A stretch of DNA of 64,000 nucleotides from Hondaea fermentalgiana (taxonomy: Eukaryota; Sar; Bigyra; Thraustochytrida; Thraustochytriidae), in NCBI GenBank assembly GCA_014084085.1, contig NPFB01000177.1:37423-101422 (forward strand), written 5' to 3'. The number at the start of each line of letters is the position of its first letter. Positions within the stretch are counted from its first letter, which is position 1. The notes beneath the pieces were generated by a model, which was not told the origin of the DNA, ran no database searches, and saw only the letters and a program-made list of their open reading frames with translations. Below, one piece after another: positions 9,983-18,255 of this stretch. Both the position numbers and the translations under genes were made by a program.

Positions 9983-10613
9983 GGTGAGGTCCTTCAAGAT
10001 CGACCTCTTCGCCCCCGGCCCGGTCCCCAAGAACGAGTCCGCCGACGCCGAAGAGCTCTCGCTCTCGCTCTCGCGCTCGCGCTCGCGCTCGCTCTCGCCG
10101 TCGCGCTCCCGCTGCGCGTGCCCGCCGTCGCGCGCGTGCTCGCCCGCGGCCTCGCGCGCCTTTGCCGCTCTGCCGCCGCAGCGCTGGCCTGCGATTCTGG
10201 GGCCCATGGCGGGCACCCGAATTCGCGAGAGCGTGGACCCGAGGCTCGTCTCGCAGGGCGCCTCGCAGAGGGACTTCTTGCAGAAGGAGTTCGGGGTCTG
10301 CGCGGGCCCGCGCGGCGACGAGAGGAGGAGGCCCGCGGGGAAGGAGAGACGGCAGGAAGAGGCGGCGAGGCGAGCTTCGTTGCGCCGGAAGAAGCCGGCG
10401 GTCGCGGAAGATCGAGCGGGGCGAGGTCGTCAATGTGCTGTGGCGATTGACGACGGCGACGATAAGGAGGACGACGACGGGGAGAACAAGGAGCGAGGAT
10501 TGTGAGACCCGTTGAAACGGAGTCGCGGGGGTTGCGATAACGTGTGTGAGTGTGCGACAGACTTGTCGCGGAGACAAGGTTTCTGCTTTCTTGCCAAATA
10601 AAGATTGGCGAAC
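9983..10613. promoter_or_regulatory. Bidirectional promoter region, MetAP1 / METTL21-like
   Basis: 631 nt between two divergent start codons. The MetAP1 side is very GC-rich with CTCGCG and GAGCGC repeats (10050-10100). The part near the methyltransferase is more balanced. Open frames on both strands here are low complexity (Arg/Ser/Ala) and begin with non-ATG codons; I regard them as noise. Confidence 0.5.
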
Positions 10614-11360
10614 ATGTTTGCGGCGTGGAAACTCGAGGGCAGGCCTGACCGGGAGCGCTACGAGAAGGCGTATCGCTGCGAGGTCTTGGTCGAGGACGGC
10701 GAGACGCCACGCGAGGTGGCTGCAGATATTGCGCAAAACAGAACAGCCATTGGAACATGCGTGTGGGACGGAAGTCTAGTGGCCGCCCATTGGCTGGGCA
10801 TGGCCGCCCAAGTCGGCCGCCTTATCGACGGCAAACGCGTCATCGATATTGGCGCGGGAACTGGAATTCTGGGTGTGCTTGCGGTGAAAATGGGGGCCTC
10901 TCGCGCCGTGGTAACGGACCTGGACCTGTGCTTGCCCGTGATTCGTGAGAACATTGCTGGAAACGACATTAGCGGCAAGGCGATGGCGGCGACGCTGGAT
11001 CTGAGCAAAGCGCCGAATGTCGAGGTGTGGCGTGGGGCCTTTGACACGATCCTCATTGGCGAAGTCATGTATCTCTCTGAGCTCTCGGAGGGCATTGCTC
11101 GATGGTGCGATTACCTGGCCGCCCCGACGGGGTGCAGCGTTGTCATGGCGTGGGGGCGGAACGCACGCGCGGAGCCTGGAGTGCTCGACCATTTGCGCGC
11201 AAAGGGGTTTGAGACCAACGTTATACCGTTTGAGGACCAACACAAAGTGTACCGTGCCTCAGATTGTCATCTTTGCGAGGCGAGACGTCAGCCGCCAGCG
11301 AGTGTCGCGCCAGCCTCATCATCATCATCATCATCGTCATCATCATCATCGTCATCATAA
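10614..11360 (+). CDS. Protein methyltransferase of the METTL21 (Methyltransf_16) type
   Basis: A 248-residue class I SAM-dependent methyltransferase. It has the family pre-motif TCVWDGSLVAAHWL, motif I VIDIGAGTGILGV for SAM binding, an acidic residue after strand 2 (VVTDLD), and motif II FDTILIGEVMYLSE, which resembles the D..Y/E..Y motif of protein-lysine methyltransferases. Members modify Lys on chaperones, elongation factors and similar proteins; the substrate here cannot be told. The C-terminus is a run of about 14 Ser coded by a TCA repeat just before the stop, which is unusual and probably an expansion. The open frame reaches a TTG nine nt upstream, but the ATG at 10614 fits a eukaryotic start. 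Confidence 0.82.
   Translation: MFAAWKLEGRPDRERYEKAYRCEVLVEDGETPREVAADIAQNRTAIGTCVWDGSLVAAHWLGMAAQVGRLIDGKRVIDIGAGTGILGVLAVKMGASRAVVTDLDLCLPVIRENIAGNDISGKAMAATLDLSKAPNVEVWRGAFDTILIGEVMYLSELSEGIARWCDYLAAPTGCSVVMAWGRNARAEPGVLDHLRAKGFETNVIPFEDQHKVYRASDCHLCEARRQPPASVAPASSSSSSSSSSSSSS
11317..11358 (+). repeat. TCA repeat coding a C-terminal poly-Ser tail
   Basis: A TCA/TCG triplet run at the extreme 3' end of the methyltransferase reading frame, giving a poly-Ser C-terminus. Confidence 0.8.
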
Positions 11361-12202
11361 CGCGAGGCCGATCACACATACAAAAAAATCAGAACTAGGT
11401 CAATTCCTGAGAAAGTGACGCTGTATTCATTTTGTCAATTTATTAGGTAGCACGATTCTTAGGTTGACGTGAACGCAGCCGTGGCTCTGACTTCTTCCAT
11501 GAGCAAGATAGAAAAGGTGGAATGCAAGAATTTTTTTTTAATGGAGTATGTAAGACCAAATTTGATTTTTCTTAGTACCATGGTGGTACTACCATGCTAC
11601 AGACGTGAAGGCAGCCATTGTTCCACTCTTGAGGAAAAAGAGAAAAGAGAATGAAGTGCAAACTTGGGATTGAAAGTCTTGCCGTGTGATTTGGGGTATC
11701 CTCTCAGCAAGTCAAAACGCCAACGCTTGGGGCGCTACGTTTCTCGCACAGGAACACGATGGACCGTCGTGGCAAGATAAAAATCAAAATGACCCAAACA
11801 AAGCAAGAATCGTAGTTAGCTTTCAATGATTATAGCAAAGACCAACGGACTCTCGCGATCCCTTTCGGCATGCTCGCGCGCGCGTTCCAGTCAATTGAGA
11901 AACTCCGCACACCAAAATAGGTCGAACGGAGCGAAGAGACCTAACTTATGAACGTCGTCGTTGGCGGGCACTATATATGTAGAAAAAAGAAGAAGAAGAA
12001 GAAGAAGAAGAAGGAATAGAGGTCGGCTGTGATAAGAAAGGTGAGGTGAAGCATAGCAGGTCAAAGTAGAACAGAGCAGAGCAACAAAAAAGGAGAGCAA
12101 CTGAAGGAAGAAACAACAAACGAATGAACAGAAAGAGAAGAGCGCGCGATAGATGTGCATCCTTCTTTCCATCCATCCATCCATTCATCGATTCGAAGCT
12201 GC
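11361..12202. other. Convergent 3' region, METTL21-like / TFIIS
   Basis: 842 nt between two tail-to-tail stop codons, clearly more AT-rich than the genes and probably two 3' UTRs. It holds an imperfect hairpin-like sequence around ACCATGGTGGTAC (11575-11595) and a GAA repeat (11980-12013). I looked for snRNA or tRNA-like cores and found none. Open frames here are short or start with non-ATG codons. Confidence 0.5.
11980..12013. repeat. GAA triplet microsatellite
   Basis: About ten AAG/GAA units in the AT-rich intergenic region 3' of TFIIS. Simple-sequence repeat. Confidence 0.85.
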
Positions 12203-13150
12203 TTAGCAGCGCCAACGCTTGCCGCAGCTGAGACAGCTGACGAAGACGGTCATTGGCTCATCAGCGGATCGAGTCTGTTTCTGATAATGCGTTGTCTTTT
12301 TCGAATTGCAGCGACTGCACGTGTACAGACCGCCATTGACATCCACGCCGGCAGCCTTCATGATCTCCTCGCGGTTCTTGTCAAGCCAATCCTGCTGCGA
12401 GGCCTGAAAAACCTCCTGCATTTCTTTGTCCTTTTCCTCCTTCTTTTCTTTGGGCAACATTTGCTCGGGGGACATGCGCACGAGCTCGTTCGTGGGGAGG
12501 CGGCCCTCGATAATGTCGTGGCGGAGCTGAGGAAAGCGGCCAAGATTTGCTTTGAGCGTGCGGTACATGGACTTGTAGGGTTCGGTGCTGGCGCCGTGGA
12601 CCTCGCACATGGAGCTTTCGACGTGGACTGCAGCAAGTCTGGCCTTGTCCTCGCCGTACACAGCTTCATCCTCCTTGAAGATCTTGGCAATGAGGTCGCA
12701 GATTTTCTTTCGCTTCGAGTCTGCGGGCGGCGAGATCGCTGCGAGTCCAGGTCCGGCGGGGCGCGGGGCTTCCTTTTCACCAGCGCTGTCCTCTCCAGCG
12801 TCCTCCTTGGAAGCGGCGGCGTCTTCGCCGGGCGAGGCCTTATCTTCCTTGCTCTCGCCGACGTCCTCGGCTGGGATGGACCCTGCGGAGGAGGACCGCT
12901 CGAGCTTTGCGAGCGCCTTCCACTTTTCCAGGATCGGCTTGGCCTTTTCGCTGATTTCCTTGCGGGGGTCTTTGGCCAGCTTGGCGACGGTCTTGCCGAT
13001 CCCGGACGCCTTGAGCGCCTCCCGCGAGACGGCGGTCTCCGCGAGGGTCTCGAAGACCCTCAGCACCGCCTGCGCGTCGCCCTCATTCTTGCGCAGCTCC
13101 TTGCGCATGCGCGTCAGGTCCTCCACCGTGTGCCGCGCCGTCGCGCCCAT
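12203..13150 (-). CDS. Transcription elongation factor TFIIS
   Basis: A 315-residue TFIIS, which rescues backtracked RNA polymerase II by stimulating RNA cleavage in the nucleus. The N-terminal LW/TFIIS-N helical domain covers about residues 5-85 (VLRVFETLAE, GIGKTVAKLAKD, EKWKALAK). An acidic Ser/Pro/Ala linker follows to about 145. The central polymerase-binding domain has the YKSMYRTLKANLG and RLPTNELVRMSPEQM signatures. The C-terminal zinc ribbon is CSRCNSK with CLSCGKRW, and carries the essential acidic hairpin RSADEPMT (Asp-Glu) that enters the polymerase active site. The ATG at 13150 begins the LW domain region; the frame upstream to 13381 starts at a non-ATG codon and is low complexity. 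Head-to-head with UBC9. Confidence 0.95.
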   Translation of the reverse strand: MGATARHTVEDLTRMRKELRKNEGDAQAVLRVFETLAETAVSREALKASGIGKTVAKLAKDPRKEISEKAKPILEKWKALAKLERSSSAGSIPAEDVGESKEDKASPGEDAAASKEDAGEDSAGEKEAPRPAGPGLAAISPPADSKRKKICDLIAKIFKEDEAVYGEDKARLAAVHVESSMCEVHGASTEPYKSMYRTLKANLGRFPQLRHDIIEGRLPTNELVRMSPEQMLPKEKKEEKDKEMQEVFQASQQDWLDKNREEIMKAAGVDVNGGLYTCSRCNSKKTTHYQKQTRSADEPMTVFVSCLSCGKRWRC

Positions 13151-13774
13151 CGCGCCGCCGCTCCCGCGCGCCTCCCTCCCTCCCTCCCTCCCGCGCTCCT
13201 CCCGCGCGCAGCCCTCGCTCCCGCGCGCCTCGCTCGCCGCGCCGCCGGGCTTTGCTTTTTGCTCGCGCGCTTTTTGACGCTTTCGTTCTGCCGCCCACCC
13301 GCGGCCGGTTTGGGGGCCCCGGGGCGGCCGTTTGGGGGCCCGGCGCCCGGCCCGCGCACAGTCGGGCTCTGCGCGCCGCAAGTCGGGTTTCGGGGATAGC
13401 GCACTTGCGCGGGCCGCGGGAAAAATCGCCGCCAGCCACTAACCACGGTCTAAGGAGAAGGAGGAGGAGACCACGCGCGAGAGCAGAACGCGATCGCCGG
13501 GACGAGGTCACGCGACGCGAGCACGCACGCGAGCACGCGCACCGCGGCGCCCGCTCGCTCGCCCGCCCGCTCGTCAGCTGTGGACGCAGCGCTGGCCCGG
13601 GGCGTCGGGCTTGAGCGGAAGCGGAGATAGGAGCTTGGGCTGGGAGGGCTGTCGTTGTCCGTCGTTCGTCGTCGGAGAAGCTGGAGTTGAACTTGATCCC
13701 CGCTGTGGAAACGAATACTTGCGACGGAACGTAGAAGGGCAGAGCGAACGAGAAGAGAGAAGGCGCTCTTGAAA
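13151..13774. promoter_or_regulatory. Bidirectional promoter region, TFIIS / UBC9
   Basis: 624 nt between divergent start codons. The TFIIS half (13151-13420) is extremely GC-rich with CCCTCCCT repeats. The UBC9 half is moderate and carries GTCGTTCGTCGTCG repeats near 13650. No gene is seen. Confidence 0.5.
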
Positions 13775-13875
13775 ATGTCTGCAGTGGCCCTGGGAAGACT
13801 CAAGGTAGGTTCGCTTGGAACGAGATCGAACATCACATTCATGTCTTGCACTCCTTGCAAATTCGTGGACGACAT

Positions 13876-13915
<40 letters not shown>

Positions 13916-14529
13916 CCAGAAACTTTAAAAGCAAAAGGACGAGGCAGAGAAGAGCATGGCGAGATGAAGACGATAAAATGTGCTCTAGGTTGGCTGACGA
14001 TTGGGGAAAAAAAACAACTAAAAAAATGATGCACATGTGTGTACGTACGGGTGTGTTTGTGTGACACGGTCGAGCGCAGGCGGAGCGGTCCGCATGGAGA
14101 AAGGATCATCCGATTGGTTTTTTTGCGCGCCCTGCGAAAAAACCAGATGGCAGCGCGGACCTCATGACGTGGAAAGCGGGTATTCCCGGCAAACCAGGGA
14201 CAGATTGGGAGGGAGGTCTCTATATGGTCGAGGTACGCTTTGACACGGATTATCCGCTGAAACACCCCGAGGTCTATTTCACGCCGTGTATTTTCCATCC
14301 AAACATCTACCCATCGGGTCGGGTATGCCTGAGTATTCTCTCTAGCGACTGGAAACCATCCATCACTCTCAAGCAAATTCTTCTTGGCGTGCAGGATCTT
14401 CTCGACAACCCAAATAATGATGACCCGGCGCAAAGCCAGGCCTCACATTTGCTCAGTACGGATCCTGATCTTTATAAGGAGCGCGTTCGCGATCAAGCCC
14501 GCCTTTATTCGCCGGCAGGGGCCTTATGA
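13775..14529 (+). CDS. UBC9: SUMO-conjugating enzyme E2 (UBC9)
   Basis: Two exons, 13775-13804 and 14080-14529, joined in phase 0 over a 275-nt GT-AG intron (13805-14079), give 159 residues. Exon 1 codes MSAVALGRLK and exon 2 resumes with AERSAWRKDHPIGF. The protein follows UBC9 almost throughout: PKKPDGS-like N-terminal loop, GKPGTDWEGGLY, FHPNIYPSGRVCLSIL with the catalytic Cys at 93 (the same number as in human UBC9), KQILLGVQDLL and DPAQSQA. After CLSIL the acidic EEDKDW loop of human UBC9 is two residues shorter (SSDW). The enzyme takes activated SUMO from the E1 and transfers it to substrate Lys in the nucleus. An AATAAA at 14555-14560 is a plausible polyadenylation signal. The ATG has an AAAATG context. 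Confidence 0.93.
13805..14079 (+). other. UBC9 intron with a CT microsatellite
   Basis: The 5' splice site is GTAGGT and the 3' site GCGCAG. Removing it joins two parts of a continuous UBC9 sequence in phase 0, which is strong evidence for splicing. A (CT)15 run lies at 13879-13908. Confidence 0.9.
13879..13908. repeat. (CT)15 dinucleotide repeat
   Basis: Perfect CT repeat inside the UBC9 intron. Confidence 0.95.
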
Positions 14530-14941
14530 AGAAGACGGGTTTTCGAATCTCTCTAATAAACCATGAAAAGCTCCTGTAATGTTCTTTGTTTATGTTTACC
14601 AGAAATGCCTAGGCCCTCGGCCTCGTTACTCATGTTACCTAGAATATTCTTCTCACATTCGTTCACTGTCGTGAACATAGGAGACGGGAGAGAGATACTG
14701 GTGACTATTGTTGTTTACGAAAATCAGTCGTTCATGTGGGCTACGAAAAGAAGACGCTTCATGTTCTTCCTCTGTTCGCGTCAGGGGTGCGCTCATGTAC
14801 TGCCGCTCGGCTACAGTACCCATTTCCATTTCCATGTTCATTCTGTGGAGAACGAAACAAGAGAGAAAACAACGGCAAAGCGTGAGTTTTAGCAACCACA
14901 ATTTTTTCTATTTTAATCTTTTTTAGGATAGCACAACCTCC
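14530..14941. other. Convergent 3' region, UBC9 / TMEM120
   Basis: 412 nt of AT-rich sequence between tail-to-tail stops, with AATAAA at 14555-14560 for UBC9 and T-rich runs near 14910-14925. No gene is supported. Confidence 0.5.
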
Positions 14942-16279
14942 TTACTTGCGTTTCTGGGCTTCCGAGATGTCAAGAAATCCTTTGAGGTTCTCATCATCGG
15001 CCTGACGCGCCATCATAGAACGCTTCTTGTTGGTCTTGCTGTATACAGTAAGAATAGTGCTGATGAAGTTTCCGCCGCCGAGAAAGAGCGAGAGCAGGCC
15101 TGAGGTGGCGACCTGAAGCTCCTCGCGATACTCGGTCCAGTGCTTGTTGAAGATGTCGCACTCGGTGAAAAGCGTGCGGATGAAGGAAAGGCCCAAAAGA
15201 AAGTGCCAGATGTGACCCAGCAGCAAAAAGGGCACGAGGACCACGAGCTCCTTGGGCAATTCAGTGAGCGTTTCGGGATAGGAAATGTCCATGTGACCAG
15301 TCTTGCCTAGCGCGCGATTGGCGTAGTCCCTCTTGCGGTAAAACATGATCTGCATCGTCTGCACGAGACCAGTGTAGCAAATGAGATAGGTCACGTATGG
15401 CACATAACTGATGTAAAGGTCCGTCGGCGGCCAGACGAGCCAGACCACTGTGCCCGCAGCCGAAAGGTAATGGTGATAGATCCACCACGAGCGAATGTCG
15501 CTCCCGTTCACCAAGAGGATATTCTCGCGAAGCGCCAGGGACACAAAGTAGTACATGAGCCAGAGGTGATGCAGGATATTGATCCAGTGCGTGTCGAGCC
15601 ACTCGTGCCGAAGATAGTAGTGGAAGAGGAGGACAACGAGCGGGAACATGACAAAGATAGCGTTCGTTCGGAGCTTGAACTTGTTGTACTCGTCCCGGAG
15701 GCGCTCGCGCTCCGGCGCAGAAAAACACTTGACGTTGACACGACCGAGCATCATGCGCGAGAAAAGGGACCGCGTCTCGGGCCGAACCTTGCGCAGGCCT
15801 TCGAGTTTCCTGCCAAGAGCATTGATCGCTCCTCTTGCCTTGACCTGCTCCTCCTCTGGGAGCGCTTTGACGCGTCCGTTGAGTGCCTTCATTTCGCGTT
15901 GCGACCGCAGCGAAATGGCTTTAACCTTGTTTTGCAGTGCTGTTGACTTCTCCATGAGCTTGACAAATTCTTGCACGCTGTATGCCATTTCACAGACAAC
16001 CAATGTGAGTCTCCCATTACGCGTATACATACACACTGGCCGACGACGCCCCTCGCCGACGGAGATGGTTGTGCGACCATCTCAGAGGCATGGAAAAACT
16101 TACAGCTCGTTGCCGGAAATGAGGTCATCGTTGATGCTCTTGATCTCGGCAAGCATGTCCTGTAGCGCGGCATCCTCCTCCGCGCGCTCCTGAGCCGTAC
16201 GCTCATTACCGCTGTTCTCGGTTTCCTCCTCCTTGGCGGGGTCCAGCAAGTTGGCACCTTCGTCCTCCTTGGGCGCCAT
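14942..16279 (-). CDS. TMEM120 family membrane protein
   Basis: Two exons on the minus strand, 16104-16279 and 14942-15977, spliced over a 126-nt GT-AG intron (15978-16103), give 403 residues. Exon 1 codes an acidic N-terminus from MAPKEDEGANLL to ISGNE. The Leu codon is split by the intron, and exon 2 continues VQEFVKLMEKS. Residues up to about 150 are a coiled coil. Six hydrophobic segments follow, with the TMEM120 signature (NGSDIRSWWIYHHY, VQTMQIMFYRKRDYANRALG, LLLGHIWHFLLGL). TMEM120A/B are nuclear-envelope/ER proteins with an ELO-like fold that binds coenzyme A. A role in fat-cell biology and a disputed role as mechanosensitive channel TACAN have been reported for animals. The intron is confirmed by an in-frame TAA at its first bases. 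The ATG context GCCGCCATGG is strong. Confidence 0.88.
15978..16103 (-). other. TMEM120 intron
   Basis: 126 nt, 5' site GTAAGT and 3' site ATACAG. Its length is a multiple of three, but reading into it gives TAA at once. A second ATG just before the acceptor (coding MAYSVQEF) would restore the downstream frame if the intron were retained. Confidence 0.85.
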
Positions 16280-16462
16280 GGCGGCCGATCAACGGAGAAG
16301 CCGTCTTCGTCTTCGTCCTCGCCGTCAGCAGTTTCGTCGTCGACGAAGGCTCGCGCGCCGAACCCAGCTCTCCGCCTCGCCCCGCTCCGCTGGCGCCGGC
16401 GCTGCTGTGCCCGCGCGTGCAGTGCGGTCTGCCCGCGCCTCCGCCGCCGCGAGTCGCCGCGC

Positions 16463-16488
16463 CTCTCTCTCTCTCTCTCTCTCTCTCT
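16463..16488. repeat. (CT)13 dinucleotide repeat
   Basis: Perfect CT run (GA on the TMEM120 strand), about 185 nt upstream of the TMEM120 start codon. Confidence 0.9.
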
Positions 16489-16721
16489 GTGTCTCTGTGT
16501 CTGCGTCGCAGCCGCGGCCAAGATACGTCATTGAAACCGCCCGCTCTCGTAACCGCCAAATCCTCCCGTTACGCGCGCAGCCGTTTCGCCTTCCCTCCCG
16601 CCCTCCCGCAAACGCGCAGGGAGGGTCGGGGGACACCTCCTCGGCGTCTCTCCATCCATTGGCAGTGGGCGGAAGCGAGCGTGCACGCCGCGGCGGCACC
16701 CGCGCTCTCGCCCGCTGCCGC

Positions 16722-16821
16722 NNNNNNNNNNNNNNNNNNNNNNNNNNNNNNNNNNNNNNNNNNNNNNNNNNNNNNNNNNNNNNNNNNNNNNNNNNNNNNN
16801 NNNNNNNNNNNNNNNNNNNNN
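16722..16821. other. Assembly gap (100 N)
   Basis: Exactly 100 N, flanked by GC-rich sequence. A conventional placeholder for a gap of unknown size. Confidence 0.97.
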
Positions 16822-17063
16822 GAGCGGCAGGCGCCGAGGGCGAGGATCCGGGGCGCGGCCGCCGCAGAGGGGACAGAGGCCGGGCGTCGCAGGTCCGCCT
16901 GATCGATCGATCGATCGAATGATTCAGGGCGACCCGAAGAAGGTCACGAAGCGGAGCAAGCAAAGCAGCCAGCAGAGCAGCAAGCAAAGCAGCATCGCCG
17001 GCAATCCGAGCACGAGCACGAGCAGAGAAGCACGAGCACGGACAGAAGCAGGATCAGAAGCGC

Positions 17064-17120
<57 letters not shown>
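17064..17120. repeat. GAGCAG hexanucleotide tandem repeat
   Basis: About nine to ten copies of GAGCAG directly before the DLH-like ATG. If translation began at the in-frame ATG at 16919, the repeat would code an Ala-Gly tract. Confidence 0.85.
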
Positions 17121-17121
<1 letters not shown>

Positions 17122-17128
17122 GGAGAGG

Positions 17129-17914
17129 ATGGCGTCGAACACGGAGCCCAAGGCGGAGACCGCGTGCTGCCCGCCGACACGCGTGCCGGCGCTCGTGGGA
17201 CCTTCGGAGCACGAGGCGCAGGGAGCCTTTGAGGAGATCGCAGAAGGGCTCCGCGCGTACGTGGTCAAGCCCAAAAGCGGCGAAACCTCGAAGCGCGCGG
17301 TGATTCTCCTGAACGATATCTTTGGCATCGCTACGGGCCGCCATGTTGGCGTCGCCGATACCATTGCGGAGGGCCTAGGCTGCACGGTGGTTGGCCCGGA
17401 CTTTTTCCGCGACGACAAGCTCGGGCATGACCAGGTCGGAACCCCTGCAATGATGGAATTTATCAAGCGGCACCCACTCAAGGACCTTCAGGCCGACCTT
17501 GACAAGGTGTACGCCTGGCTCAAGCCGGAGGAGGTCGACTCTATCGGGCTGCTCGGCTTTTGCTATGGAGCTTGGATGGTTTTTCAAGAAAGCACTCGCC
17601 TGGCGGATCCTCGCATCAAGGCCGGCGCAAACTTCCATCCATCGCTGGGCATCGAGCAGGTCCACGGTGGGTCCCCGGAGACCTTGGCCGCTGGCATCAA
17701 ACTTCCGCAGCTGGTCTGCCCCAGCAAGGACGACCCGGAGCTTGTCCGGCCGGGCGGTCCCATCCCTGCCGACAAGGCTACCTATGAAATCTTTGACCTC
17801 GTGAACCATGGATTCATGACGCAGGGCGACGTCAAGGACGAGACTGTTCACAAGTGCGTCGAGGCCGGAATCAAGCTTTGTACCGAGTACTTTCGCGGGC
17901 AACTCAAGGCGTGA
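17129..17914 (+). CDS. Dienelactone hydrolase family protein
   Basis: A 261-residue alpha/beta hydrolase of the dienelactone hydrolase family. The nucleophile motif is GFCYGAW with Cys145. The expected Asp is in the CPSKDDPE segment near 203, and the His is in VNHGFM at 227, giving the Cys-Asp-His triad of the family. The N-terminus has VILLNDIFGI, the usual family segment before the first helix. Eukaryotic members are cytosolic esterases of uncertain natural substrate; no pathway gene lies nearby. I chose the ATG at 17129, where the family homology begins. An in-frame ATG at 16919 would add 70 residues, including an Ala-Gly repeat, and cannot be excluded. AATAAA occurs at 18055-18060 downstream. 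Confidence 0.85.
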   Translation: MASNTEPKAETACCPPTRVPALVGPSEHEAQGAFEEIAEGLRAYVVKPKSGETSKRAVILLNDIFGIATGRHVGVADTIAEGLGCTVVGPDFFRDDKLGHDQVGTPAMMEFIKRHPLKDLQADLDKVYAWLKPEEVDSIGLLGFCYGAWMVFQESTRLADPRIKAGANFHPSLGIEQVHGGSPETLAAGIKLPQLVCPSKDDPELVRPGGPIPADKATYEIFDLVNHGFMTQGDVKDETVHKCVEAGIKLCTEYFRGQLKA

Positions 17915-18255
17915 CTAGCTGGAGATTCGAACGCTCGGGCGAGCAAGCAGCTCAAAGAGGGTTTCCTATGACGGCGTGTCCTTTCTAAACGAGGAATAAT
18001 ACCATCCCTTTCACCCTCCTCGGGCTCCCAGCACAAACAATCATCTTTAAAAAAAATAAAAACATCGAGAAAATTGTCTCTTTTTACGTTCGGATCCCAT
18101 CGTTCGGATCTGCATCCATCTTTTCAATAAATTTTCATATAGCATGGCGTCGCGCCCCCCCCCCCCCCCCCCAAAGCTAATCCTACATTCCGCAACGTGT
18201 CACTGCGTCCCGCAACGTGGTATGGACAGTGAGAACCCCCCTGCTTTCGGCATTG
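17915..18255. other. Convergent 3' region, DLH-like / EGF-7TM gene
   Basis: 341 nt between tail-to-tail stops, AT-rich around 18045-18140 with AATAAA at 18055-18060 and near 18126. A poly-C run occupies 18155-18172. No gene. Confidence 0.5.
18155..18172. repeat. Poly-C homopolymer (about 18 nt)
   Basis: Uninterrupted C run in the 3' intergenic region. Its exact length is uncertain on most sequencing platforms. Confidence 0.8.

Larger units (their letters stand above)
16280..17128. promoter_or_regulatory. Bidirectional promoter region with assembly gap, TMEM120 / DLH-like
   Basis: Between divergent starts. It contains a (CT)13 repeat (16463-16488), a run of exactly 100 N (16722-16821) in very GC-rich sequence, an ATCGATCG repeat (about 16900-16918) and a GAGCAG repeat (17064-17120). 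The true length is unknown because of the gap. Confidence 0.5.

Noticed and set aside
9537..10505. 322-codon plus-strand frame antisense to the MetAP1 N-terminus
   Set aside because: It consists of poly-Phe and Ser runs that are the complement of the poly-Lys and acidic tracts.
12155..13399. 414-codon plus-strand frame antisense to TFIIS
   Set aside because: TFIIS on the minus strand has full domain support; the plus frame is its GC-rich shadow and starts with a low-complexity repeat.
16919..17128. 70-residue N-terminal extension of the DLH-like protein
   Set aside because: It is open and starts with ATG, but is made of Gln/Ser and Ala-Gly repeats from a GAGCAG microsatellite. The family sequence begins only after 17129. 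Kept as an alternative start.
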